A DNA stretch of 64,000 nucleotides, from the NCBI GenBank assembly GCA_030737835.1, contig CM060854.1, forward strand, positions 16,243,687 to 16,307,686. Direction: 5' to 3'. Under the pieces are notes generated by a model that saw only the letters and a list, made by a program, of their open reading frames with translations, ran no database searches and was not told the DNA's origin. The stretch is from Acorus gramineus (Eukaryota; Streptophyta; Magnoliopsida; Acorales; Acoraceae). The translations under genes were made by a program, and so were the position numbers. Of the stretch, positions 1 to 11,778 are shown one piece after another (position 1 is the first letter of the stretch; each line of letters opens with the position of its first letter).

Positions 1-748
1 ATGAGTTGAAGTCATGTCGTCACGTGATTCTTATACCCGTCGAGTATACTCAGGGTATGTTACGCCTAACGCTTGAGGTATCGTAGTGTATCTCTACCTC
101 GTAGTTGTTAGACTCGTTGTAACTGTTATCCAGTAACACCAAGAGTTATGGTTAACGGTTATTTCCTTCCTGAGTGTCCCAAAAGCCTCCCTCCAAGGAG
201 TGATGGCGATGGAGGGGTTCGGTCACACCGTTGCGTGACCTTGTTATCATTGGGTTTCCACCCATGTTTTCCTTGAAAGGAAATAGCTTTAGTATTGAAT
301 TGTTGTATTGGTGATTGGTTTCCAGCCACTCACTGAGCTTGTAGCTCACCCCTCGCATACTGTTTCTTTTCAGGGACAGTGTTGGGCACGGATCTGGAGC
401 TTCATAGTGGCGTGGTCCAATGTGCGTGGAACATTCTGTCCGGCGGGTGGCGAGTAGTCCTAAAGTCACTTTATGTATTGTAAATCATGCATGTGGCACA
501 GGTTGTATTTTATTTGGACTAGACTTGGCTCTCACAGGACATTGATTGTGTATTCGAGTCTGTAATGATATTTTTGGTTTACAGACTTATTGATATTTTT
601 ATGCTTTCGCTTTTCAGTTGAGTTATCAGTTATCATTGCTTTGCCAGCTTGTGTGTTATTTATTGGAGTCATTATTGACCTCTTGTACTTGATAGCTGAT
701 ACTTTATATATTGCCGTGTCTCGGGGACGACCGCCCTCGGGCGTGACA
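1..748 (+). repeat. Truncated LTR of the TGTTATATATG...GGGGCGTGACA family
   Basis: Read on the reverse strand, this stretch follows the outer part of the long LTRs at 39249, 46374 and 52576: the TGTCACGCC start, a GGTCAATAAT block, the TCCTGTGAGAGCCAA block and the GCGAGGGGTGAGC block occur in the same order. The LTR therefore lies in sense orientation on the + strand, ends at 748 with GGGCGTGACA and runs off the left edge of the window. It is clearly more diverged than the other copies. No TGGTATCAGAGC primer site follows 748, so it is a 3' LTR or a solo LTR, not a 5' LTR. Confidence 0.7.
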
Positions 749-1721
749 TGGACTGCCTGAGGCACATTGTGGAGGAGTACGGCGACTTCATTGAGGTGGC
801 CGGAGTCTCGATGGAGAGGGAGGGGCTAACAATGGTGGATATAGTAGTAGCATTTGTGTTCACCCCTCGAGTTCCAGAGGAGCTGGTGCTAGAACATGGC
901 GATGAGGTCTACGCAGTGCGGGTAGCGATGAAGGACGTTCGTCTCAGCCCGTCACAGCCACAGTCCTCTGAGGACAGCTCGGAGTCCAAGCGGACGTTGC
1001 ACATATGCGAGGGGAGGACGCCCCCGCTGTTTCTATTGAAACACAGCTGGCTCAACCAATGGATGGTCCGGTGGATCTGTCGGATGAGGGACCGTACACC
1101 ATACCGGTCCAGTCAAACGTTGTCAAAAGTGTACCTATCACAGGGACATTCGAAAGGGAGATAGAGTGTTCGGTTGCTAATAGTGACTTTTTGCCACCTG
1201 GGCCCAAGCCCCGAGCGGGAGGAGTAGCTGGTCTATATACGAGCACTGAGTGGCTTGCGGCGCTCGGCGCTTTTGAGTGGCCCACACTCATCTGTTGACA
1301 AGAGAAGGTCGATGCTGGCAAAGCATGTTCGGTTTTTCCTTCTCAGGCCCACGCCCCATCGGGTTGTGCTCGGTGTGGGTGAGGCGCAACTTGGGCTGGA
1401 CCCTGCCTGCAGGAAAGGTCGTGGCCATGCCAAGGGCCAATGTTGATGCCCCACATCCAAATTGCCCCGGGGTTGATCCGGGACCGACTTTGTTGGACAC
1501 TGTGTTGGAGACCCAGATGGGCCCTTGGAGGGCGGGCGAACCGCCATCGAATGGGTTGACAATCCTGAGCCAGCATGGGGTGGCAGACTCCGTTAGTGCA
1601 ACGGCGGCGTCGGCCCCGCATCCGCTAGGAGATCAAGTGCAGGAGATTGAGATCGTGGCTCCTCTAGGGACGGATCTTGACCATGCGGTGGAGATGGGAG
1701 TGCGAGTGGAGGAACTCATCT
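749..1721 (+). pseudogene. LINE ORF1 remnant
   Basis: The frame entered at 748 reads through a segment with the look of the C-terminal half of a plant LINE ORF1 RNA-binding domain (LRHIVEEYGDFIEV, then a hydrophobic segment) and then loses frame. A second open stretch at about 1277-1721 is rich in Pro, Gly and Ala and resembles the low-complexity linker between ORF1 and ORF2. I see no clear zinc knuckle. In life ORF1 would encode the RNA-binding protein of the LINE particle. The family call rests mainly on position in front of the endonuclease. Confidence 0.5.
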
Positions 1722-1937
1722 AGCGAAACAAATTCGTGGGGGCGGTTAGGGGGTCCTTTGGAGCCTGTGGAGCCTTTGACGATGCACAAGATCCGCGGGA
1801 GGAGCAGCGGGAGAAGGCCGCATTGCCGGAGGTCAGCACATCCCCAACCAGAGGCAACGAGGAGGGCTTGTCCCCATGATCTAAGACCCGTTGGGAGGTG
1901 GAGTGGCCGGTACGGTGGAGTAAACACTTGTTTTTTT

Positions 1938-4900
1938 ATGTTTAAGTGCCTTTGTTGGAATATCCACGGCTTGAATGATCCATGCAAGTGTCGGGCGGTT
2001 CTTGACGCCGTGGTGGAGTACAAGGTCCAGGTGTGTTGTTTACAAGAAACAAAGATGGAGGAGGTCACAGCGGCGACAATAAGGGAAATGGGAGGCAGTG
2101 TACTTGACAAAATCGTCTTTAAAGGTGCAGTTGGCACAGCTGGGGGGTCACTGATCATGTGGGACAGTGGGAAATGGAATGCTGTGGTGAGGTCTGTGGG
2201 CCACTTCTCCATCTTGGTACTTTTAGAGTGTCGACGGTCGAGGTGAAAATGGGCGTCCTCATGCGTCTATGGACCACACGACGACCACACCAGGGAACGG
2301 CTATGGGAGGAGTTATCGGCGGTTCGTGTAGCATGGAATTCCCCATGGGTCGTATTGGGGGATTTCAATGTTACCCGATTTGTCAAACACCGGAATTGGC
2401 CGAGCCTGATTTCGCCTGGCATGATGAGTTTCTCGTGCTGGATTGATGAGGAGGGCCTCTTGGACATCCCACTACGCAACTCCTCCTTCACCTAGAGTAA
2501 TATGAGGGAGGTCCCCTCTCTTGTGCACCTCAACCGCATCCTTCTAAACGTGGAATGGGAGTCTCGTTATCCAGGATGCACAATCGAGTGCCTACCCCGT
2601 ATTCTTTAGGACCATGCTCCATTGCTCCAGTTGGGGGAAGGGGTGGACCACACCAAATCACGCTTCTGTTTTGAGGCGTGGTGACCCGAGGTTCAAGGGT
2701 TTGAAGAGGTGGTTGCTGACTCCTGGTCTCGGAGCGCTTTCGACTTCCAGGGGGCGCACCGCCTTGCTTTCAAGTTGAAACGCTTACGCAAACATCTGAA
2801 AGAGTGGGCGCGCATAGCCTGGTCAAACAGAGAAGAGCGCAAGCACCGCACTGTAGAGGTGATCTCCTGGCTGGACTCCAAGGAGGAAGTAGGGCCTCTT
2901 TCAGTGGAGGCGCGGGACGACTAATAGGCGGCAAAGGAGGTGGTGGTGACTATTTTAAGACTGGAGGAAGTAGAATGGCGCCAAAATTCGAAGGCCCTAT
3001 GGTTGAAAGCCAGGGACAACAATACCCAATTTTTTCACAAAATCGCAAGTCAACGTAAAAGAGTAAACCATATATCTTCAATGAAAATCAATGGAGTGAC
3101 GCGGAGCAATCAAGTAAATATCGCGGCACATCTCGCGGAACACTTTTCCAAGGCTTACAGGCCCTCGCAGAGGTGGTTTCCTCAATGGTTCGAGGACTCT
3201 CTCCCTCGCCTCTCGGGTGATCAACGCGAATTCCTGGTCGTCCCATTCGTGGAGGATGATATTAGGAAAGTCATGTTCAAAACCGAGGGGGACAAGGCCC
3301 CGGGCCCAGACAGATTCACTTTTCGATTCTACCAGACCTGCTGGCACATAGTGAAGGAGGACGTGCTAGGCTTGTTCACGGAACTGTCTGAAGGAGTGCC
3401 GGGGATAGGCCGCCTAAATTCATCCTTGTTTGCACTTATTCAAAAGAAGGAGGGTGCGTCCTCCGTGGATGAATTCCAACCAAATTGTCTCGTGAACACG
3501 TGTTACATGATTGTGTCCAAGGTTCTAGCCACTTGGATGAAGTATGTGAGCGGGGAGTTGATCGAGTCTTCGCAGTCAGCTTTCCTCCCTGACCGAAACC
3601 TTCAAGATTGTTTTGTTATAGCGCAAGAGCTCATCTCAGCACAACACAAAGACCATCAAAGCGGGGTGGCGTTAAAACTCGATTTCGCTAAGGCGTACAA
3701 TAGTCTTCATAGGGATTTCCTTTACCATGTTCTGTCATTGCACAGCTTTGAAGAACCGTGGCTCCTCATGCTCTGCGATGCACAGAGTCAGCGCACGGGT
3801 CCGTGTTATTGAACGGTGTTCGTCACAGCTTCTTCCCCCTTAACCGAGGTCTACGCCAAGGTGACCCGCTGTCTCCGATTCTCTTTGTTTTTGTGGTAAA
3901 CGTGCTAAGCCGAATGTGTTAGGCCGCTATGAGCGGGGGCTGGTTCAGTGGCTTGGCCAACTCTTTGGGCGGGCAAAGGGTGGGGATAGTTCAATTCGCG
4001 GATGATACGATGTTGCTGTTTGACACGTCGGCGGCCTCTGCAAGGGCAGCAAGGTTTATTGAGTTCTGCTTCGAGTTAGTGTGTGGCCTCCATTTAAATT
4101 GGACTAAATGCGCCCTGCTCCCAGTAAACGTGGAGGCTGATCACGTGGAACTGATGAACGCATCGTGGGTTGCCTGGCCTTGTCATTTCCATCCATGGTG
4201 TTGGGCCTGCCACTGGTGTGCGGGAGACTCAAGAGGGCAAACTGAGCACCCTTGGTTGAGCGATTCCAGCGGCGCCTCGCTAAATGGCAGGGGAGATTCT
4301 TGAGTTATGGTGGGTGCGTGACCCTGCTGCAGGCGGTTCTCTTAGCCCTACTGCTGTTTTTTCTTTCAGTCTTTCGCATCTCGATGGGCGTGCTCGAGCG
4401 CATTGAAGTGTTCCGGTGAAGGTTCCTTTGGCAGGGGACGTGTGCAACTACACTGAAGCCGCACCTTGTCGACTAGGCCACGGTTTGTCTGAGCAAAGGA
4501 GCTGGGGGGCTGGGTGTCCTAGATCTTCGTGACATGAATAAGGCGCTACTCTCTAAGTGGCTCTAGCGCTGGCTGTGCGACCCCTCTTGCCCATAGGTTC
4601 AGATTTTCAAAGATCATTATGGCGGCAACGTGAGAAGAGACCAATGGTGGCCTTCCATTACCGCGCGGTCATCATCGCTATGCAAAGGCATGTTCGGGGA
4701 CCGGGAGGAGTTCTCACAATGCGTCAGATGGTCGATAGGAGAGGGGAGGGGAGTCCAATTTTGGCTAGAGGTTTGGTGTGGAGACAGCTCTTTGAGTGCC
4801 CAATTCTCTGCGATTTACACACTGGTGACGTACCCGAATAATCTAGTCCGGGGAAACTGGGAAGTCTCGGTCGACGGGGGGCCAGTGGGTGGTCGCGCTT

Positions 4901-5540
4901 CACTGTTCCCGTTTGTCAGCGTCGGAATCCTCGCAGCTTACATGCCTGCACCAGGCACTGGCGGGATGGCCTGGAAGCATAGGAGAGGAGCGGGACTCCC
5001 CTAAATGGGTGCCATTGCCGTCAATAGGCTTTTCAGTAAAGAGCAATTACAACTGGAGGCAGCGAAATCTTCTAGCGTCTCCCATGGCTTGCGGCAATCC
5101 AGCGCGCATCTGGAAGCCCAAGATCCCGCACAAGTTGAAGATATTCACTTGGCTCCTCGCGCACGGGAGGTTGCTCAGAAAGGTTCGCCGGGCCAAGTGG
5201 AGGAGAAACGAGGAGGCGCATTGCGGCCTGTGTGGCGTTGAGCTCGAGACGCTATCCCACTTGTTCTGCAAGTGCCGGTTTGCACAGGCTTTGTGGCTGG
5301 AGTTGGGCGTGCATATGTCGGGGACCCCGTTTCAGTCAGTGGTGGAACTATGGGAGGCGGATGCCGTGCTACAACGGCGAGCACAGCTAGGGGTCCACGC
5401 AGTCGTGGCTCGTTCGGTAATCCCTGCAAGGGCCTAGGTGATTTGGCGCACAAGAAATGAAGCGATGTTCATGGGGGCAAGGGTCTACATGGAGAACATG
5501 ACGTCAGGGACAGTGGCACTAATACGCAGGTGGGCATGTG
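1938..5540 (+). pseudogene. LINE ORF2 remnant: endonuclease, reverse transcriptase, zf-RVT
   Basis: The endonuclease domain begins at the ATG at 1938, with CLCWNIHGLNDPCKCRAV followed by VCCLQETK, the usual start of plant LINE EEP/APE endonucleases. The reverse transcriptase runs from about 2940: the open stretch to 3812 contains KAPGPDRFTFRFYQ, SQSAFLPDRNLQD and ALKLDFAKAYNSL, then shifts frame and continues with GLRQGDPLSPILFV and the catalytic motif FADDTMLL (about 3995). A zf-RVT domain with IPHKLKIFTWLLAHGRL and Cys/His ligands follows at about 5110-5290. Intact ORF2 proteins of this class have about 1200-1300 residues; here at least four frame changes and several stops break the chain. 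Confidence 0.85.
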
Positions 5541-5824
5541 AGCTGGTAGGCGTGAGGGGGGTGAGTCTGCATGGAGGCTCCATTGTCGTCGCCCCTTAGA
5601 CGTCGGCGCCTCAACACCGCCACTGAATTGAGCAGCGAGTGGACAGGATGTCCACCCGAACTCTTTGGTGGGAGGCCAACCCGATTATGGGTTTTATCTT
5701 CATGTTATTATGTTTTTTTCTCTATTTCCCCTGATCCCCCATTCGGACATGTATTAATCTTTTCTTCAATGAATATGATTAGTGGGGTGAGTCTATCTTT
5801 TTTAAAAAAAAAAAAACAAAAAAC

Positions 5825-6276
5825 TTTTAGAGCATCTTCAACCACCCTCCAATGGTTTGCTCTTTGCTCCAATCCCCCTCCAAATGAACCACCAAATTTG
5901 AAAATTTGTGGATTTTGGCCTTTAAATTTGGAGGCCTACTCCAAATCACTATTCACTTTTTAATGTCTTTTTTCATTTTAAAATCTCCACCTCCAAATTT
6001 AGAATTCATTTTGTCCTTTTAATTAAAAATTACCGATTTAAAAATAACTTCTAATAATTTAATAGTAAACTCATTTTAAAGGTCTCAACGAGACATTTTC
6101 AATTTTAGAATATTTAATAAAAATGGATTAATATTAATAACATTTATTAATGAGTTTTGATATAATATTAAAAATAATATTAATGATATAAATAAAATGG
6201 AGGGGGATGGTTGAATTGCAACCCCTTTTAAAAGGAAAACCCCTCCAAATATGAAGGTTTTAGAGATGCTCTAAAA
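5825..6276. mobile_element. MITE with TTTTAGAGCATCT terminal inverted repeats
   Basis: The 13 bases at 5825-5837 (TTTTAGAGCATCT) are the exact reverse complement of 6264-6276. The 452-bp interior is AT-rich and has no coding capacity. The outer parts also pair beyond the 13 bp (caaccaccctcc against ggatggttgaattg). It starts just after the A-tail of the LINE. The TSD is uncertain. GAGCATC-type ends are common in plant MITEs, often assigned to PIF/Harbinger, but I do not assign this one firmly. Confidence 0.7.
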
Positions 6277-8327
6277 CGCAAAAATTGTATCTCAGAATGA
6301 GAATGACTTGTGTTTCCACATGAACCAACAAAGTCTTGTCCTCCAGCATTACAGTGTGAATGTTTTGATGGTCTTCATCTTTTCTATCATTCTATGTGGA
6401 GTGGTTGAGATTGTTTTGGGAAAAAAAAAAAAACTATATATAAATATAAAATATCAAATGAGGTTTGATGAATTCAAATTTGATAGAGCTTGATGGCTTA
6501 CATCAAAAATTTCCCAAGGACTATTTTTTTGTTTATATTCTTCTCCAAGCAATCCTCATCAATCGATGTATACTATGAATTCCACTGAAGCAATTAATTT
6601 GAATCAACTCTTTGACAAGTCATCTATTTGAAAATGGATGTTTTATAGCCTTGGCAGGTAAGGGTTGTTGGATTAACAGAGTCATTAAAAAGAAAAAGGG
6701 CTTTCTTTGTCAACTATGAAGACATTTAGATATTCAATAATGATCTAGTTGTTATAAATGACAAAACAGAAAAACAAACACCTTGTCCAAGTTGCAGGGC
6801 AAATATATGTGGAGCATTAAGTGGGGGAATCAAAATATGTTGTTATTCCCACTATAAAAAAAAAAAAAAAAGTCTATCTTTGCATTCAATGCACTCTTTC
6901 CCAACATGGAAGGAAAACAGAATGGTCTCTTTCAATTCTGCCCCCAACTTTTGTCTTATTTTGTGTCATTGTTATCCCCAATCAATTCTACATTTTTTTC
7001 CCATGCTATCCAAACACTGCTAAATGCTGTCTTCCAATAGAGATGGTTTTTATATATGATCCATTGATTGCACTAACCGACAGCTCATGAAGACCACAAC
7101 AAATGGGTTCCCTCTTTAGTGGGTTATTAGGTGTTTTTCCTTTTGCTTCGTCATATGTTCTTTGGAGTCATCTCTACCCCCAAAAAATCTTCAAGTGAAG
7201 CCTAACTGTAAAAGATAATGTTTAATACTACCCCAATACAATCCCTTCCATGACGATCTAGACATGTTTTTAATCTTTTAAAATAGTAAGTCTCAAAAAT
7301 ATATAATTTAATGAAAAGTATGTGTATCGTTTCATTTTCAATTGAATGGATTCATTTTAAAAAATGTAAAAAAATAATAGTAGAAGACTAGAAATACATA
7401 CCTGGTTGGATGACTAACGAGATATATGAGATTGCATTTGAGGCTATAAAAAAGACTATGTGTTGCGTTCAATTTTAAATTTTTATTTTTATTTTTATTT
7501 TTTTTATTTCTTTGGAATTAGCATTTAATGAAAGCAATGACATGTGAAATGAAATTGTGGTATGTTATTGGGTGTGAAACGGTGGAGTGCAGATGTGAAG
7601 TAAGTGAAGTCACACACACACTTTGAAAGTCTGGTCAATTAACATGGTGCCAATTAAACCCAGCCCAATTGTGACTGTATCCTTCAATGCCACCGTATCC
7701 TATTTCGTCCCACCATATCTGAAATTTTAGAATATCTTCTCCGAGCCGAAAATGTCCTCCCCATCAAAGTATGGACGATGACCGATAGGGTAAGGATGGG
7801 TGGCAATATAAAAAAGAAGGGAAACCTCAAAGGAAGAGGTATACGAGAAATCTGTTTTTACAAAAAAAAAAAAAAATCCTAGATCCTATTCTTTACTAAC
7901 TTGGTCTTTGGAAGACGTTTGGTAGGTCACCTCCCCATCGCTAGTCGTTCATGAAAGAATGCTCAGAGGATCATCCCAACAACCAGAATAGCAACAGGGT
8001 GATCTAGATACCTAATCTAATCCAGATAGTTAGGTTTTGTTCCCTTTTTTTTTAGTAAATTTTAAGCATTTCTATTTCAAAAATTTCAAAACTGAGAATG
8101 TCCGAACTACATAAAAAAATCAATGATAAATAGAAAATACAATAAAGAAATAAGGAACCAGAAGGTATTGGTTTCCCTTTCACCTTTCATTTTAGAATTC
8201 AGTCGCAAACACATTTTTTTTTAATATTAAATAAATTTAGAATCTTAAAAAAAAAAAAAAAAAAAAAATTGGTTTCTGAACTGAAGAGCGTCTATAGAGT
8301 TCAATTTGAGATCTATGATGCCAGAAG
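6277..8327. other. AT-rich intergenic DNA, no gene seen
   Basis: I found no ORF with family resemblance, no paired termini and no RNA gene here. There are many short A/T homopolymers, including a run of A at about 8248-8268 just before the element at 8337. Small open frames are no longer than chance would give. Confidence 0.6.
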
Positions 8328-8336
8328 TTTACTTAA

Positions 8337-9171
8337 GGGTGCGTCTATTACCATCAAGTCTTTTTCTTACCTAAAAAAAAAAAAAAAATGGTGTTTTTTC
8401 TATTCCCACCGATCTGGCCAGGTCGACCAAACTTGGTCGTCATTTTATATTTTTGGTGACCTAACTTGGTCACCATTTCAAGTTTCGAGCGACCGAACTT
8501 GGTCGAACAGAATTTGTAATAAAGTTTTTAATTTTTTTTCTTGGAAACTTAATCCCATAACGTGTATCCTCCTTGGATCTTTCATGTCACTCCAAGTCTG
8601 AGTTGTAATGTAGGGAGAATCAATTATTATTCTTAAATGTAGAACATAAGAACAATTTTTTTACGTAAGTGACGGATAGATTTTTAAAAGCTAAATATAA
8701 AATGTATTTGGATCAACTGGTAGGTTTTTTTATTTTTAAACAAAGAATCCGCTTAACTACGAATTCAGATAAAGCTTAAAAATGATATATATTTGTCTAA
8801 TAAGATATTTTTCTATAAAAATTTGAATTAATTGAAAGTATACCTACTTACATTTTTTTCAGTCCTTTAGCTGTTATTTGAATAAAAGAATAAATGTAGA
8901 ATATGATGGATAAACCCAAAAATTTATTTATTTACAAAGAACATGTAAATATAATTCTGGACCATGTTCGACTAAGTTTAGTCGCCCAAAACCTGAAATG
9001 GCGACCAATTTTGGTCGCCCAAAACTTGAAATGATGACTAAGTTCAATCGTCCAAAACATGAAATGGCGACCAAGTTCGGTCGACCTGGATTGGTGGGAA
9101 CAGTCAAACACCGATTTTTTTTTTTTTTTATGGTGGGTTAAGTGAAACGTTTGGTGGAGATAGCGGCACCC
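8337..9171. mobile_element. MULE-like non-autonomous element with 33-bp palindromic arrays (copy 1)
   Basis: The ends pair as terminal inverted repeats: GGGTGCGTCTATTACC at 8337 against a reverse-complemented GGGTGCCGCTATCTCC at 9171. Flanks are TTTACTTAA (8328-8336) and TTCACCTAA (9172-9180), a 9-bp duplication with two mismatches; 9 bp is typical of Mutator-like elements. Just inside each end are tandem 33-bp units built on a palindrome of the type GACCAAACTTGGTCG: three units at about 8422-8505 and four at about 8970-9085. The interior of about 450 bp is AT-rich and non-coding. A second copy lies inverted at 51076-51961. Confidence 0.85.
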
Positions 9172-10128
9172 TTCACCTAATCCCCTCTGACTTTCCAGTT
9201 TCTACACAACCCCCCCCCCCCCCCCCCATGCAGTACTTAGGTGTGAGTGTGTGACACAATGACAATTCCATTTTTTTTTTTCGGATTTGATTTTGTTTGG
9301 AAAAATTATTTTTGGGTCCTCTTTGATACCCTGAATTAATTTTGAATCTCTAGAATATCTGAACTTTTTTGAAGTCCCCAAAACTCATCGTGTATTTTTT
9401 CCCGGTCCCTTTGACTAATAGCAGTTAGGTTAGGTCCATCATTAACTATTCCATTTTATTCCTCCCAAACTTTGTGTACACTGTTAAACATTTTGTGTGC
9501 ACTATTAAACATTGTTTGTACACTTATACACTACACATGTACTAATGTACACGGTTATACACACTATATAAATAATTTAAAAGATAATTAGGAATAAATT
9601 CAAATTCACATAATACAATACATCATTCATATTATTATAATGCATAAATCATTTTCATGAGCAATGCATTAAGTTCATATAAACCAACATGGCGGGAGGG
9701 ACAATATGACTGGAGGAAGGAAGTGACATAAGGATGCACTCGGAGAGGAGAATGGTGGATGGGGGAGACTGGAGAGAGGGGGCACAAAAAAGAGATGAAA
9801 GAGGGGTAAAAGTAAAAAAAATGATAAAAGATAATTCTAATTAGATGGAAGAACTAAAAAATTAGTCTTTCACTAATCTGAAGATTTAAAAATAAATCAG
9901 GAATTCCATAGAGGACCCATAATTATTTTTTATTTTTCAGGCCCGAAATTTTTTTTTTTTCTTTCTTTCTTTCTGTTGTTCTAAAAAGACCCGAAAAAGA
10001 GTTGAAAACCCAGATAATAGCAGAATTGAAGTCCAAAAAGGAACATTTTTGTAGTTGCCAAATGCCAAGTCTTCACTGTAACCCATTGGAAGTGGTGGTG
10101 GGACCCTTCAATACAACACCATTTTAAT
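9172..10128. other. Intergenic DNA with poly-C tract and a probable inverted-repeat element (about 9301-9930)
   Basis: A run of 18 C lies at 9210-9227. From about 9301 to 9930 the two ends pair imperfectly over about 50 bp (ATTTTTGGGTCCTCT on the left, reverse-complemented ATTATGGGTCCTCTA on the right). The interior has no gene, but has TGTACAC-type repeats (about 9470-9560) and a G/A-rich block (about 9700-9810). The same two ingredients recur in the MULE at 38326-52369, so this may be a deletion derivative of a related family. The exact termini and TSD are unsure. Confidence 0.5.
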
Positions 10129-10162
10129 GTGTGTGTGTGTGAGTGAGAGAGAGAGAGAGAGG
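10129..10162 (+). repeat. (GT)n(GA)n microsatellite
   Basis: GT dinucleotides pass directly into GA dinucleotides. The tract sits upstream of the SAGL1 leader; GA/CT tracts are frequent near plant promoters. Confidence 0.9.
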
Positions 10163-11778
10163 TGCCATTTTTATTTCTTCAGACACGCCACCTCCCCCTC
10201 CTCTTCAATGCTTCTCTATCCCTCTCGGCTTTGGTCTCAATAGGAGTTTCAGTTGGTGCTCTCACCCTCTTTTGAGAAACCCATTTATATGTGTAACTTC
10301 TGATTGAGTTTATTTTGCGAGTTTTTGCTCTTCCTTCCTAAAAGCCCTTTTCTTGGGGGTCATGATGGCTGGCATTTAAGACATGTTGACTTGGTTTAGG
10401 GTTTCTAGTGGAAAGAAGCAGCTTTTGGAGATGGGTGTTCGATTTTGGATATGTGTTTTTTAATTTGGGAGGTTGATTTGTGTCTGGGGATTGGTGATGT
10501 TTGATGGTAGCACTGGGAGTTGGGTTTTGGAGATAGAAGAGACTGTGATGCTTGGCTTGTGATTTGGGGTTTTTGGGTGCTCCTTGGAGGCTAAAAGTGA
10601 ATTCTTTTTTTTGTTTTCGGAATATATTATATATCTGAGATGGGAATCTGAGTCTTGGAATGAAGGATTATGGAGAGAGGGGCTCATCCTCCATTGGTGA
10701 GTCACTTTGCTTGTTTTTCTGTTCTTCCCTTATTTATCTATTTTCAGTTCGACAACAGTCTATCTATCTTGGGTTAAGTGTATATATGGTCACTTATGCT
10801 TCTGAGGCTTTTTTTTCTTTTTTGAGAAAGGTAGTAATTTGCTATCCGATTCCATTACTGAATATCGAAATGCTTCTGAGGCTTTATATTCATGTTGTCT
10901 GCTTTGCCTTAAAAAATGATTGGCTGATTGTTCTTGCATGCATTTGTTAGGTTGTATGAAGAAATATAATTGTCTCATGTTGCTTTGATAGATTTTTTAG
11001 AAATATAATACAAGGTTCAAGCATGTTTGGTTCGAGTTCAATTTGCCTCACATAGAACATCATGACCTTGTGTAGAAAAAATTGTGCTTTCCTATATAAA
11101 AAAAAGTGATTATTTGTACTCTGATAATTGCCAACCTTTGGAGTCCAATTTCAGTAATTCTTTTCTATATATGTATATATTGATAATTTGGTATTCATTT
11201 AGCTTTTGTTGGACACTAAATAATTTGAGGTATTTATGAAGTTACTGATAATTGCGCTCTTCTTTATCTGTTTGTTATGCTATGAAAATTTGTGATCCGA
11301 AACCTCAACTATTTAGATAGCTTAATGGAGTAGTTTGCGATGTTACTGCATGTTTTGTTTGTTTTATATTTAGTCATCTAATTGAGACAAATGATATGAG
11401 GCATTTTTCTTTGTTGGAATACCCTTCATAGCTTTCATTTATTAATTTTTCCAGGCTTTTGTATCATGGATATTCTGAAATCGTGGTCAGAGAAAACTTT
11501 TTTTTTTTCCATTAAAATCTGAAATATCATATCCTAATTTCTCTGCTGCCAGAAAACATGGTTTGAGGAAATTAGATCTAATCGGAATAAAGGAGTTGAT
11601 GATTCATAACCATTAACAACAGGATAAGATTGTTCCTTCAAGCTCTTCTTATCAGGAAGTTGTATAGGAAGCCTCCGTTTGGTTAGAATACGTTCTTTTC
11701 AACTGTCATAATGTTTCATAGCTTTCTTCTTTTGTGAGAGTTTGATCAATACATTCTCTATAATAGCTTTTAAATCAA
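10163..11778 (+). other. Probable 5' leader and first intron of the F-box/kelch gene
   Basis: C/T-rich sequence after the GA tract looks like a plant 5' leader. A good splice donor (ATTG/GTGAGT, intron from 10697) lies shortly after an ATG at 10660. Acceptor candidates lie at 11766 (ATAATAG) and 11793 (CACACAG). Joining the donor at 10696 to the acceptor at 11793 creates an immediate stop in the frame of the ATG at 10660, so that ATG is unlikely to be the start if that splice is used. No other gene is seen in this stretch. Confidence 0.55.

Larger units (their letters stand above)
749..5816 (+). mobile_element. Degenerate L1-type LINE (non-LTR retrotransposon)
   Basis: The order is that of plant L1 elements: an ORF1-like region, an APE-type endonuclease, a reverse transcriptase, a zf-RVT zinc-binding domain and a short 3' tail ending in an A-run (about 5804-5816). 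Many stops and frameshifts separate the domains, so the copy is dead. Its base composition is GC-richer than the AT-rich flank to the right. The 5' end is cut where the LTR ends at 748, so either the LTR inserted into the LINE or the LINE is 5'-truncated at that point. I did not find a reliable TSD. Confidence 0.85.

Noticed and set aside
9210-9227. Run of 18 C and other homopolymers (for example G-run near 52070)
   Set aside because: Simple homopolymers, possibly inexact in length; no function inferred.
10660-10950. 96-codon frame starting MKDYGERG
   Set aside because: Most of it is intronic, T-rich sequence after a good splice donor; the peptide is hydrophobic low-complexity without family resemblance.
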